Of a DNA stretch of 8,139 bases, positions 1 through 7,033 are shown piece after piece. Source of the stretch: Caldilineaceae bacterium (GTDB taxonomy: Bacteria; Chloroflexota; Anaerolineae; Caldilineales; Caldilineaceae); the NCBI GenBank assembly GCA_012032975.1, contig JAAUPU010000096.1, forward strand, positions 1-8,139. The letters run 5' to 3'. The position numbers and the translations under genes were made by a program. Each line of letters opens with the position of its first letter. Position 1 is the first letter of the stretch. A model generated the notes under the pieces. The model was given only the letters and a program-made list of their open reading frames with translations, had not been told where the DNA came from and did no database searches.

Positions 1-1
1 C

Positions 2-433
2 AAGGAGTTCGGCCGGGTGTGCGCCAACAGCGTTGAACACCCTGGCTGTCGCATTGTGGCCGGATTATTCGGTCCGGCGGAGCAGGTGGCATATCGCGCC
101 ATCTTCAAAGCGGTACGCGAGGCGATGCCGGCGCCGCCCCCGGGAGGAGGACCCTTCGAGCTTTCCATGCCAGGGAAGTTGGAAGAATTGTTTGCAGAAG
201 CGGGGCTGAGCGTTCTGGAAAGCGGAGAAGTGAATTGCCCCTTCAGCTATCCCGACTTCGAGACATTCTGGCGTGGAAATGTCGCTGCTGGACCGATGCA
301 AGGAGCGCTAAAGGTTGTCGGCGAAGATGTGATGAAGAGCGCCCTACGCGACGCGGCCGACGCATACCGTCTCGACGACGGCGGCATTCTGATCGAACCC
401 AATGTCTTCCGCTATGTGGTTGCGGCTGTGTGA
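2..433 (+). CDS. SAM-dependent methyltransferase, C-terminal part (5' end outside window)
   Basis: The frame is open from the window edge to a TGA at 431-433, giving about 143 residues with no N-terminus. The translated stretch (RIVAGLFGP, then PGGGPFELSMPGKLEELFAEAGL, shown here only as its start PGGGPFELS and end FAEAGL, then FSYPDFETFWRG and a final ILIEPNVFRYVVA strand) is what I recognise as the last part of class I methyltransferases: a late beta strand after the nucleotide-binding core, a variable substrate-side insertion, and the closing beta hairpin. The SAM-binding glycine motif would lie upstream, outside the window, so substrate and catalytic residues cannot be judged. A GTG at 17 is unlikely to be the start because the reading continues in frame upstream. 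The gene ends exactly where the convergent toxin gene ends. The family call is fairly sure; the substrate is unknown. Confidence 0.72.
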   Translation, partial: KEFGRVCANSVEHPGCRIVAGLFGPAEQVAYRAIFKAVREAMPAPPPGGGPFELSMPGKLEELFAEAGLSVLESGEVNCPFSYPDFETFWRGNVAAGPMQGALKVVGEDVMKSALRDAADAYRLDDGGILIEPNVFRYVVAAV

Positions 434-848
434 TCAGCCCACCTGCGGAGTACAGAACTGCTGCGGTGAAACTGCAAGTCGTGAGAATGCCTTGAGTACC
501 TGTTGGTCAGATGTCACCATCGGCACGCTCAAATCGTGGGCAAGCGCAACGAATTCACAGTCATAGGCAGAACAACGGCTTTCGTAAGCAAGCTGCAAGA
601 TACGATAGGATGCGACCTCGTATTCATGGCCGATCATCAGCTCCAGCGCCGCGTCAAAGATGCTCAGCGACTCGCTCAACGTCAGCATATCCTGACGAAC
701 ATAGAGTGCCAACACGTTGCGGAATTCACTCCGCCACAAGAGCGGCGCAACCCATTCCGGGTTCTTTTTGCAGTACTTTCTCTGCGAGCTGCGAATGTGG
801 GCCTGACAATAGCAGATAGGCGATCAGATTCGTGTCCGCTACGATCAC
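434..848 (-). CDS. PIN-domain toxin (VapC/FitB type), one-base frameshift
   Basis: Toxin of a type II toxin-antitoxin pair; PIN-domain toxins are Mg2+-dependent RNases that usually cut tRNA or rRNA. Translation from GTG at 848 begins VIVADTNLIAYLLLSG, and after a frame change continues PEWVAPLLWRSEFRNVL to the stop at 434-436. With one base removed the product is 137 residues, normal for the family. All four acidic residues of the PIN site are visible in the corrected protein: D5 (ADTN), E41 (WRSEFRN), D96 (SAYDCEF) and D114 (TSDQQ). The GTG overlaps the antitoxin TGA by 4 bp (GTGA, 845-848), the usual coupled arrangement. The extra base lies in 759-769, either in the run of five T (765-769) or in GGG (759-761). 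A real frameshift would give a dead toxin of about 40 residues; sequencing error is the other reading. Confidence 0.85.
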
Positions 849-1087
849 GGGCGACCAGCCCTGATGGCTTCATCAAGCACCTCATCCGAAATCGGATACG
901 CAGCGGTCAGTTCCCGCAGAAGTCGCGCCTTCTGGAGCGTTTCATCGACGCCTGGTTTGTGGCTGGCAAGCCTGCGCTCGATGCAGACAATGACTTCACT
1001 ATTGATGGAGCGTCGATTGGCCTCGGCCACCTGCTTTAGCTGCACGTAAAGATCATCCGGAATGTTCTTGATAGTTATGGTTGCCAT
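845..1087 (-). CDS. Ribbon-helix-helix antitoxin (FitA/VapB type)
   Basis: An 80-residue protein that should bind DNA as a dimer through its N-terminal ribbon-helix-helix and neutralise the PIN toxin with its C-terminal tail. The start MATITIKNIPDDLYVQLKQ is the typical opening of the FitA/Arc-like fold: a short beta strand (TITIKNIP), helix 1 (DDLYVQLKQVAEANR) and helix 2 (SINSEVIVCIERRL). The tail from about residue 45 (LLRELTAAYPISDEVLDEAI) is the toxin-wrapping part by analogy with the family. I chose ATG 1087 because GGAG stands 7-8 bases upstream and the fold begins there; an in-frame upstream GTG at 1123 would add 12 residues and would place the start next to the -10 box. It is the first gene of the operon. 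Autoregulation by the antitoxin-toxin complex is typical of the family and inferred here. No frameshift is seen. Confidence 0.88.
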   Translation of the reverse strand: MATITIKNIPDDLYVQLKQVAEANRRSINSEVIVCIERRLASHKPGVDETLQKARLLRELTAAYPISDEVLDEAIRAGRP

Positions 1088-1107
1088 GGTTTTTCTCCAA
1101 ATAGACA

Positions 1108-1118
1108 TCCGGTACGGA
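1108..1118. promoter_or_regulatory. Candidate antitoxin operator (small inverted repeat)
   Basis: TCCG-GTA-CGGA is a short inverted repeat centred close to the predicted transcription start (about 1115) of the toxin-antitoxin promoter. Ribbon-helix-helix antitoxins commonly bind such half-sites over their own promoter. The match is only 4+4 bases, so this rests on location more than on sequence. Confidence 0.3.
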
Positions 1119-1121
1119 ACC

Positions 1122-1150
1122 ATTATGCAACCGGAGCCACGTCATGTCAA
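1122..1150 (-). promoter_or_regulatory. Promoter of the toxin-antitoxin operon
   Basis: Read on the minus strand, a perfect -35 TTGACA (1150-1145) is followed after exactly 17 bases by CATAAT (1127-1122), five of six matches to the -10 consensus, with a TG just upstream of it. Transcription would start near 1115, leaving a leader of roughly 28 bases to the antitoxin ATG at 1087. This is one of the two strongest promoter matches in the window. Confidence 0.75.
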
Positions 1151-1235
1151 GGGTGTGTCCTGGCCTCATCTATGGTCTCATCTGGTATGGGGTTGTCCGC
1201 GTTTGAGTATACCACGTGTGCCGTCTTTCACTTGA

Positions 1236-1255
1236 TGCACAGAAATGCACAGAAA
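1236..1255. repeat. Two tandem 10-bp copies, TGCACAGAAA
   Basis: TGCACAGAAA occurs twice head to tail, immediately followed by TG. It lies 69 bases before the lipoprotein start codon in a gene-free leader. A 10-base period puts both copies on the same face of the helix, which would suit a regulator site, but nothing else supports a function. I see no convincing promoter for the lipoprotein gene in 1124-1320. Confidence 0.5.
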
Positions 1256-1314
1256 TGAGGAGGTCGCCTGAACAAACATTGTCCGTCATGTCAAAGGTCG
1301 AATCCATCTACTAC

Positions 1315-1320
1315 AGGAGG
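1315..1320 (+). promoter_or_regulatory. Strong Shine-Dalgarno site of the lipoprotein gene
   Basis: AGGAGG stands 3 bases before ATG 1324 and 6 bases before ATG 1327. The spacing favours 1327 slightly, but either gives the same signal peptide. It rules out longer in-frame readings that begin near 1216, which have no comparable site. Confidence 0.75.
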
Positions 1321-1323
1321 AAT

Positions 1324-3030
1324 ATGATGAAACTGAAGTCACTGAAGTCACTGTTGGGCACCGTCCTTGTGATGGCGCTGCTGAGCGCCTGTATTGCGCC
1401 GATGCCACCTCAAGCTTCGGATTCGGATACACATGCCTCGTCCGCCAATGCAGAGAGTGAACACGAACACACCCATGAAGCGGGCCAGTTGGAAGAATTG
1501 GGTGAGGTGACCTTTCCCGTTTCGTGTACGCCTAAAGCGCAGGTCGAGTTCAGCCACGCGGTGGCGTTCCTGCATTCTTTCTGGTTCGATGCCGCTATCG
1601 ACTCATTCAACCACGCGGCCGAGCTGGACCCCAGCTGTGCGATGGCCCACTGGGGTGTGGCCATGAGTTTGCTCGGCATCCCCTGGTCGCCACGCCGGAA
1701 CCGGCGGTGATGGCAGGTCAGGATGCCATTGAGAAGGCGATGGCAATCGGCGGCGCAACCGCCCGGGAGCAGGCCTACATCGAGGCCGCCGCCGTTCTCT
1801 TCACCGATGTGGAGACCCAGTCCTTTGGCGCCCGAACGCTGGCCTACGAGGCTGCGATGGCGGAACTTGCGCAGAACGAGCCGAACGATGCCGAAGCCCG
1901 GATTTTCTATGCCCTGTCCCTGATCATGACGGCCCCGCCCACGGACAAGAGCTATGCCAACCAGAGCAAGGCCGCCGACATTCTGGAACCGATCATGGCG
2001 ACGCAGCCCGACCATCCAGGTGTGGCCCACTATCTCGTCCACAGCTATGACTATCCCAGCCGTGCCGCCAGCGGTCTGGACGCAGCCCTGCGCTTTGCGG
2101 CCATTGCCCCCGCCGCGTCCCACGCGCTCCACATGCCTGCCCACATTTCACACGGCTGGGCTACTGGCAGGAATCGATTGCCACCAATCAAGCGGCAGCA
2201 GAGGCCGCCAAAGCGGCCGCTGGCGCAAGTGCCGGACCGGAGACCGGCTGGCTGGACGCCGCTGCACGCCATGGATTACATGATGTATGGCTATTTGCAG
2301 ACGGCCCAGGATGAGGCCGCCCAACAACTGCTGGAGGAGATCGCCGCCCACCAACAGGTAGACAAAGCGAACCTCGGCTCTGCATATGCCTTGGCCGCCA
2401 TGCCCGCCCGTTATGTGCTGGAACGGGGCGCCTGGGACGAGGCAGAGAGCATCGCCCTCCATCCGTCTGAGTTTGCCTGGGAAAGCTTTCCCCAAGCGGA
2501 AGCCACACAAGCGCTGGTCAAAGGACTTGGCGCAGCCCGGACCGGCAATATTGAGACGGCTCGCCAAAACCTGGACCGCCTGAACGAGTTGCATGACGCG
2601 CTGGTGAACACCAACCAGGGTTACTGGGCAGAGCAGGCTGTTATCCAGATTGAGGAAGTCGCAGCCTGGCTCGCCCTGGCAGAAGGTCAGCCCGACGAAG
2701 CGTTGGCCGCGATGCGCCATGCCGTCGAGCTGGAATCCGCCACCGAAAAGCATCCCGTGACGCCGGGTTCCATCGTGCCGGCCTATGAACTTCTGGGCGA
2801 GATGCTGCTCGAACTGGACGAACCGGCAGAAGCGGCTGGCCGCCTTTGAAGCGTCACTCGAGGACGACCCGAACCGCTTCCGAAGTCTGTACGGCGCTGC
2901 CCATGCGGCCGAGTTGGCCGATGAAGTGGAGAGCGCAAAAAAGTACTATGAAGCACTCGCAGCGCTGGACGCGGCTGGCATCAGCAATCGCGCAGAGCTG
3001 GCGACAGCCAGAAAGTTCTTGACGCCGTAG
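1324..3030 (+). CDS. Tetratricopeptide-like repeat lipoprotein, several one-base frameshifts
   Basis: A secreted lipoprotein of about 568 residues after frame correction. AGGAGG (1315-1320) precedes two adjacent ATG codons (1324, 1327); either could be the start. The signal peptide MMKLKSLKSLLGTVLVMALL ends in a lipobox LSAC, so C23 should be lipidated. A His/Glu-rich linker (HEHTHE, about 47-52) follows, then a conserved opening (FPVSCTPKAQ, LLHSFWFDAAIDSFNHA as start and end, ELDPSCAMAHWGVAMS) that I recognise from a widespread TPR-like family, with later blocks DHPGVAHYLVHSYDYP and HAMDYMMYGYLQ. C-terminal helical repeats run to 3030. Four indels break the frame: one base missing in CCCC 1680-1683, one missing in TTT 2146-2148, one extra near 2258-2262 and one extra at GG 2834-2835. 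They sum to zero, so the total length is a multiple of three. Likely role: surface protein-protein contacts. The partner is unknown. Confidence 0.82.
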
Positions 3031-3077
3031 GCCTACTGCGCAAGATCAAGCATTTGCTTTTCCAGTTGAGATATCGA

Positions 3078-3112
3078 CGCCGTCCTGGAAGCTGCAAGCT
3101 TCCAGGACGGCG
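3078..3112. terminator. 16-bp perfect hairpin between convergent genes
   Basis: The arms 3078-3093 and 3097-3112 are perfectly complementary (outer bases CGCCGTCC and GGACGGCG) around a 3-base loop GCA. The hairpin begins 48 bases after the lipoprotein stop and about 84 bases beyond the HNH stop on the other strand, so it is placed to end transcripts from both directions. No U-run follows on either strand, so it is not a textbook intrinsic terminator; it may act with Rho or as an RNA 3'-end stabiliser. Confidence 0.6.
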
Positions 3113-3190
3113 GTACGCTCCCCAGTCAATTGACCAGGTCGTACACCGAAATAGGACTCAGAGAAAATTTCGTATAGCAAAATGGCGGAT

Positions 3191-3212
3191 ATCCATCATT
3201 TCATTGATGGAT
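3191..3212 (-). terminator. Small hairpin over the HNH stop codon
   Basis: ATCCATCA (3191-3198) pairs with TGATGGAT (3205-3212) around a 6-base loop, and the HNH stop codon lies inside the stem (3196-3198). A short T-rich stretch follows on the minus strand (CCATTTTGC). The stem is AT-rich and weak, so termination here is only possible. Confidence 0.3.
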
Positions 3213-3861
3213 CAAGAAGCCCCAACATCTCCGGCAGGGTGATGCTGACGGGTTGCGCCGATGGCGGAAGCTGTAGATGCCCGGCGTGAACCATCCTGTG
3301 GCAGTTGCTGCACAGAGGCAAGCACTTCTTAAGCTCGCTGAGCAGCTTTTCCACCTGATAGAGGTTCGGTGGATCGGTCTGCGCAATCTCCGTGATGAGC
3401 TTGCCCATTTCAGCATCCCGGTCGCCGGTGTGGTGCATCTCCATCGCGCTCGGATGCTCGTCGAAGCCGCACAGCACGCAGCGCGGGGCGATGGTCAGCC
3501 AGATTATGTGCTGCTTGTCCAGGGCCGGATCCGCGCTGGAGTGGGAACCGGTCTCGCCAACAAGCTTCACACAATCCAGGCACTTGGGAAAGATGCGTCC
3601 GTCGCGTCGGTACGAAGGAGGAGCGTAGAAGCTGTCGTTGCGCAGCACTCGTTTGCATTCCACGCACTGGCTGTGGGCGCGAGTCTGGTTCAGCGAGGGT
3701 CGGCCGCGGCCCGGCTTGTGATAAGGCGCCACTGGGGTAAGCTCAACGGGAAGATCGCTGAGCTGCTCAAGCCCATAGATACGACCTGGTTGATCCTGGA
3801 TTTGCCGTTCAAAATCGAATGCCAACTCTGGGTAGCGGCTGGCGAATTGATGAATGTTCAC
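3196..3861 (-). CDS. HNH endonuclease-like zinc protein with an AT-hook-like segment
   Basis: A 221-residue protein with three DNA-related parts. Residues about 48-57 (HKPGRGRPSL) hold an RGRP core as in AT-hooks. Residues 66-97 form a zinc-knuckle (C66xxC69, then KC94xxC97). The C-terminal part is HNH-like: C128xxC131, MEMHH (H143, H144), then LC184SNC187H188RMVH192, which gives the four zinc cysteines and the histidines expected of a beta-beta-alpha metal nuclease. I chose GTG 3861 because AAGAGGTG stands just upstream (about 3874-3867) and a near-perfect promoter lies 48 bases before it. The frame stays open up to 4107, but the promoter sits inside that extension. The substrate is unknown: it could be a stand-alone homing-type or phage-type nuclease, or a defence or repair enzyme. 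No partner gene is adjacent. Frame intact, unlike most neighbours. Confidence 0.8.
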   Translation of the reverse strand: MNIHQFASRYPELAFDFERQIQDQPGRIYGLEQLSDLPVELTPVAPYHKPGRGRPSLNQTRAHSQCVECKRVLRNDSFYAPPSYRRDGRIFPKCLDCVKLVGETGSHSSADPALDKQHIIWLTIAPRCVLCGFDEHPSAMEMHHTGDRDAEMGKLITEIAQTDPPNLYQVEKLLSELKKCLPLCSNCHRMVHAGHLQLPPSAQPVSITLPEMLGLLDPSMK

Positions 3862-3915
3862 GACGCACCTCTTTTCATCGCATGCGATGCGGCTTGTACA
3901 ATCCACGCTGGCAGG

Positions 3916-3943
3916 ATTATAGCAAAATAGCTTAAGAGCGCAA
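3916..3943 (-). promoter_or_regulatory. Extended -10 promoter of the HNH gene
   Basis: On the minus strand, TTGCGC (3943-3938) is followed after 16 bases by a perfect TATAAT (3921-3916) preceded by TGC, an extended -10. Transcription would begin near 3909, leaving a leader of about 48 bases to GTG 3861. The surrounding 3914-3995 stretch is clearly more AT-rich than the genes. This promoter is the main argument for the short version of the HNH protein. Confidence 0.7.
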
Positions 3944-4157
3944 AACCATAAATGATCGATATAAGGGTCATTTAATATATCTATTGTTTCGAGCGAAAAA
4001 CGATCCCCAAGGTAGTCAAATAGATACGCAAGAGCTTCTCCTGACACCTGGCAGGCTGGGACTTCTGACGACACTTGACGACACCGCGCACTGGTGAGCC
4101 TTTCCACGTCACCGCGGTCACACGACCCCGGCGCTTTGGTTCACGAATCTATTTGGG

Positions 4158-4217
4158 CCAAGGAACCCATTATGCCGATGGCGAGCTGTCAAGACATCTG
4201 CGTTATGGGTTCCTTGG
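4158..4217. repeat. Imperfect 23-bp inverted repeat with 14-base loop
   Basis: The left arm 4158-4180 and the right arm 4195-4217 match at 20 of 23 positions when one is reverse-complemented. The outer 13 bases are perfect (CCAAGGAACCCAT against ATGGGTTCCTTGG), and the three mismatches lie in the inner part. It sits upstream of the candidate permease promoter and well upstream of the HNH promoter, so it would not lie in either predicted transcript. It could be an operator for a large dimer, a small dispersed palindromic repeat of REP or MITE type, or a terminator of an unseen transcript. No second copy is present in the window. Confidence 0.75.
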
Positions 4218-4292
4218 GTTTCACGCAGTGGCGCACGCCCACCACCCTACCGTCATTTTACTATGCGAATTGATCGGGGAGAAGCCAAAGAT

Positions 4293-4321
4293 TTGAAGCT
4301 TCAGCCGCTCTGAAAGATAAT
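4293..4321 (+). promoter_or_regulatory. Candidate promoter of the permease gene
   Basis: TTGAAG (4293-4298) and GATAAT (4316-4321) are separated by exactly 17 bases; they match the consensus at four and five of six positions. Transcription would begin near 4328, leaving a leader of about 75 bases before ATG 4403. A start codon at 4325 would fall at the transcription start and is therefore unlikely. Confidence 0.5.
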
Positions 4322-4402
4322 GGCTTGAAACTATCCGGTCCACGATGGCGGTGCCGCGGACAGCCGTTGCCGTCCCATGTATTCACAGAAGGTCGATGCG
4401 AT

Positions 4403-5706
4403 ATGCCAACGTCAGCAAATCCAGGCGTCTTGACGCGCGAGCTCGGTCTCGGCGGCGCAATCATGATGGGGATGGGATCCATCGTCGGCACAGGCGTCTT
4501 CGTGAGCATCGGCATTGCGGCCGGCATCACCGGCCCCTCGGTGATCCTCGCAGTGATCATCGCGGCGATGGTCGCGACCTGCAATGGGATGAGCAGTGCA
4601 CAGCTGGCCGCCAACCACGCGGTCAGCGGCGGCACCTATGAATATGGCTATAAATATTTGACGCCGTGGCTGGGCTTTAGCGCAGGCTGGATGTTCCTGC
4701 TGGCAAAGTCGGCATCGGCTGCAACGGCCGCGCTGGGCTTTGCTGGCTACTTGCTCAACGCGTTCGGCGTGTCAAGTTCGACGCTGCTTGTGGTGGTCGC
4801 ACTGGCTGCCGTGGCGGTGTTGACGTGGGTCGTCCTCACCGGCATCAGAAGATCCAATCTGACGAATATCGTGATCGTGTCGATCACGCTGGGTGCGCTG
4901 GTTCTCTTCATCCTGGCTGGCTTGCCCACGCTTCTGTCATCCGGCCTATCGAACTTTGTGCCTTTTTTTGTCCCGGCCGCTGGCGAAAGCCCCCTTCAAG
5001 CTCTGCTACATGCCTCGGCGCTGATGTTTGTGGCCTACACCGGCTATGGGCGAATCGCCACGCTGGGTGAGGAAGTGCGCGACCCCCGACGTATCATCGC
5101 GGGCTGATCATTGCGACCATGGTGATCACAATGGTGCTGTATACATCAGTGGCAGTTATCGGTATCGGCGCCGTGGGGTCGGAAGCGCTGGGTTCGTTCT
5201 CAACACAACAGGCCGCCCCTCTGGAAGTGGCGGCCCGCGTATTTGGTCTGCCTGGGATTGCTCAAGTGATGGCCATCGGCGCGGTGACGGCCATGCTGGG
5301 CGTGCTGCTCAATTTACTGCTTGGGCTGTCGCGGGTGCTGCTGGCGATGGGTCGCAGAGGCGACATGCCGCGGAGCGTTGCCCGGCTCAACGCTTCTGGC
5401 ACAACCCCCTATGTCGCAGTAGCCGTCATCGGCGTGGTGATCGCTGCGCTGACACTGGTCGGCAATGTGCGCATCACCTGGTCCTTCAGCGCATTCACGG
5501 TGCTGCTCTACTACGCCATAACCAACCTCTGCGCCCTGCGTCTCTCGCCCACCGAACGGCTCTACCCGCGTTGGATCGCATGGGTGGGGCTGGCCGCCTG
5601 CCTTTTCCTTGCCTTCTGGGTGGAATGGCAGATCTGGCTTGCCGGGCTTGGGCTGCTGGCAGTGGGCCTGGCCTGGCATCTGATTGCGCAGCGGCTCCAC
5701 ACCTAA
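4403..5706 (+). CDS. APC-superfamily amino-acid permease, one-base frameshift
   Basis: An integral membrane secondary transporter, probably for amino acids, of about 434 residues once the frame is corrected, with some twelve hydrophobic segments. TM1 carries the unwound-helix motif of the family (GMGSIVGTGVFVSIG, about 23-37). The loop after TM2 has SGGTYEYGYKYLTPWLGFSAG, shown as its start SGGTYEYG and end WLGFSAG (about 75-95), and TM6 leads into FVAYTGYGRIATLGEEVRDP, whose last part GEEVRDP is the family signature (about 222-228). I chose ATG 4403 because AGAAGG (4387-4392) stands 10 bases upstream and residues before it are not hydrophobic or conserved. One base is missing near 5093-5100 (ATCATCGCGGG), after which IIATMVITMVLYTSVAVIG and the rest continue to the TAA at 5704-5706. 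Substrate is not readable from the sequence. It stands alone, converging on the secreted-protein gene 19 bases away. Confidence 0.85.
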
Positions 5707-5722
5707 CCGACAAACCCCTTCG

Positions 5723-5745
5723 TCGCTATCCGGCCACGGTAGCGA
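5723..5745. terminator. Hairpin at the convergent permease / secreted-protein ends
   Basis: TCGCTA (5723-5728) and CCG (5730-5732) pair with CGG (5737-5739) and TAGCGA (5740-5745), leaving one bulged T at 5729 and a 4-base loop. It begins 17 bases after the permease stop and overlaps the last codons and stop of the opposing gene, so it could end transcription both ways. No T-run follows. The bulge might itself be an inserted base. Confidence 0.45.
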
Positions 5746-7033
5746 TGCGAATCGGCTGAGTGAGCCACCAATCGCGCTGGGCCTGGATTTGGTCCATGAA
5801 TTCGAGGATGATCGGCATCGGAAGCACAAACGCACCGTTGGGTCGCGAGACCTTGTGAACGTTGTTCAGATTGCGATTCTCACGTACAAATTGCATCTCG
5901 AAATTCGGAGCGACCGGCACCACAATCTGATTGCCCATCTGCTGGCCCATCGCCTGGATCAGCTGCGCAGCCGAAGCCATATCCCAGCCTACGTAGCATG
6001 GAAGTCGTAGACAACTTCATCCTCCAGCCCGATTGCCGAAGTGATCTCCTGCTCTAATCCGTCGAACAGCACGGGCGCAAACATCTGCAGCGCAAAACTG
6101 GCAGTCGCGAGGTCATCTGCGGTCAAGCCGGATCCCTGCATCGCGCCGCTGCTCAGCAACAGTTCGCTGGCCAGCGCCTGAACAACCGGGCTACCAATAA
6201 AACGGGCCAGGTCGAACTCGTAGGCGAAGACTGCCACATCACCCTCATTGAGATGAGAATCGCGCAACCGCCGGACATCGACGGCCTCGCCTAGTTCGCT
6301 CTCTCCGCCCAGCGACAGCCCAAGGCCCGCGATGCCCAACCCGGGGCTGCGAATCGCATTCTGCATTGCGACCAGGTCAGGAATCTGCACGATCTGTTCC
6401 CCGGCGTTGACCGCGGTCAGATCCACCAGCGAGAGCAAGTCGATGCCGACCCAGTTGTTTGAACCGGCAAGCTCTGGCACAAACTGAGAGAAGTTATCAA
6501 GCTCCAGGTAGAGTATGCCATCGACGATGCGGACGTTGATTTCCAGATCGGACACCGGAGGGAGACCGGTGTAGAGCGAGATCAAGTCTGCGAGGTCTGT
6601 TGGCAGCTCCACGTAGAGTTCATTGACGCTGTCCACACCCAAAATGCTCGCCTGCACAAAACGCAACAAGGCGTCCCGGTCTTGGGACAGCTCCTGCGGG
6701 TCCATCGACTGGAAGTCGTGCAACGTCGCCAGGGTCTCTGGATCGGTTACAAACGTATAATTGCCGCCCAGCGTGATCTCCACCTCATCAAGTGGCAACC
6801 CCGGAAGATTACCGAGTGACAGATCGAATCGAAAATCAGAGGATCCTGAAGTCAACTCGCTCATGCTGACTTGCGTCCGCTGGAGCAGGGCGCAATCCTC
6901 CGAACCCAACTGGCCACAGAGGACTTGGGACAGGCTCTCCGCCTGCGCCGATGCGCCCTGCACAGAGAAAAAAAACAGTCGTCAACGCAAGAAGCGCGCC
7001 GGCGACAATTCGTAAAAACAATGGATTCTTCAT
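5726..7033 (-). CDS. Exported protein of unknown function, possibly LolA/LppX-like, two frameshifts
   Basis: A protein of about 435 residues that I do not recognise firmly. AGGAG stands 5 bases before ATG 7033. The signal peptide MKNPLFLRIVAGALLALTTV continues FFSVQGASA and should be cut after A29 by signal peptidase I; there is no lipobox. C39 and C47 of the mature start could form a disulfide. The body alternates amphipathic strands and helices (SDFRFDLSLG, INVRIVDGILYLELDNF, NNWVGIDL), as in LolA/LppX-like half-barrel proteins, and the tail has FEMQFVRE, then NGAFVLP. Fold assignment is by look only. One extra A in the run of eight A (6968-6975) shifts the signal peptide out of frame, and one base is missing near 5988-5992 before VGWDMASAAQLIQ; the two compensate, so start and stop frames agree. 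The last 84 residues could instead be a separate broken remnant. Confidence 0.65.

Larger units (their letters stand above)
3862..4402. other. 541-bp gene-free divergent region
   Basis: This stretch separates the divergent HNH and permease genes. It holds the HNH promoter (3916-3943), an AT-rich block (about 3914-3995), a 60-bp imperfect inverted repeat (4158-4217), the candidate permease promoter (4293-4321) and the permease leader. A minus-strand frame from 4107 down to 3862 is open and in frame with the HNH gene, but its first codons lack a ribosome site and it runs through the promoter. A plus-strand frame at 4075-4296 crosses the inverted repeat and looks accidental. I see nothing else in it. 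Confidence 0.6.

Noticed and set aside
503..1039. A 178-codon plus-strand open frame across the toxin-antitoxin genes
   Set aside because: It is antisense to two genes with clear fold and active-site motifs, has no recognisable domain and no ribosome site.
1410..2753. Long minus-strand open frames opposite the lipoprotein gene
   Set aside because: They mirror GC-rich codon positions of the plus-strand gene and show no domain.
1324..3030. Lipoprotein as a true pseudogene split in several pieces
   Set aside because: The indels sum to zero and the same kind of indel is found in hemL and other genes, so a sequence-quality cause is more likely.
3277..3930. A 217-codon plus-strand open frame opposite the HNH gene
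   Set aside because: The minus strand carries ordered zinc and HNH motifs, a ribosome site and a promoter; this frame has none.
3862..4107. N-terminal extension of the HNH protein by 82 residues from ATG 4107
   Set aside because: The stretch contains a near-perfect promoter, is AT-rich, and a good ribosome site favours GTG 3861. Not fully excluded.
4158..4217. Integron attC site
   Set aside because: The arms lack the GTTRRRY / RYYYAAC core pair at the expected ends, and no cassette or integrase is near.
4075..4296. A 73-codon plus-strand open frame in the divergent region
   Set aside because: It runs through the inverted repeat, has no ribosome site and no recognisable protein features.
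5028..5759. A 243-codon plus-strand frame overlapping the permease
   Set aside because: It is rich in Arg, Gly and Ala with no membrane segments, while the permease motifs continue in the other frame.
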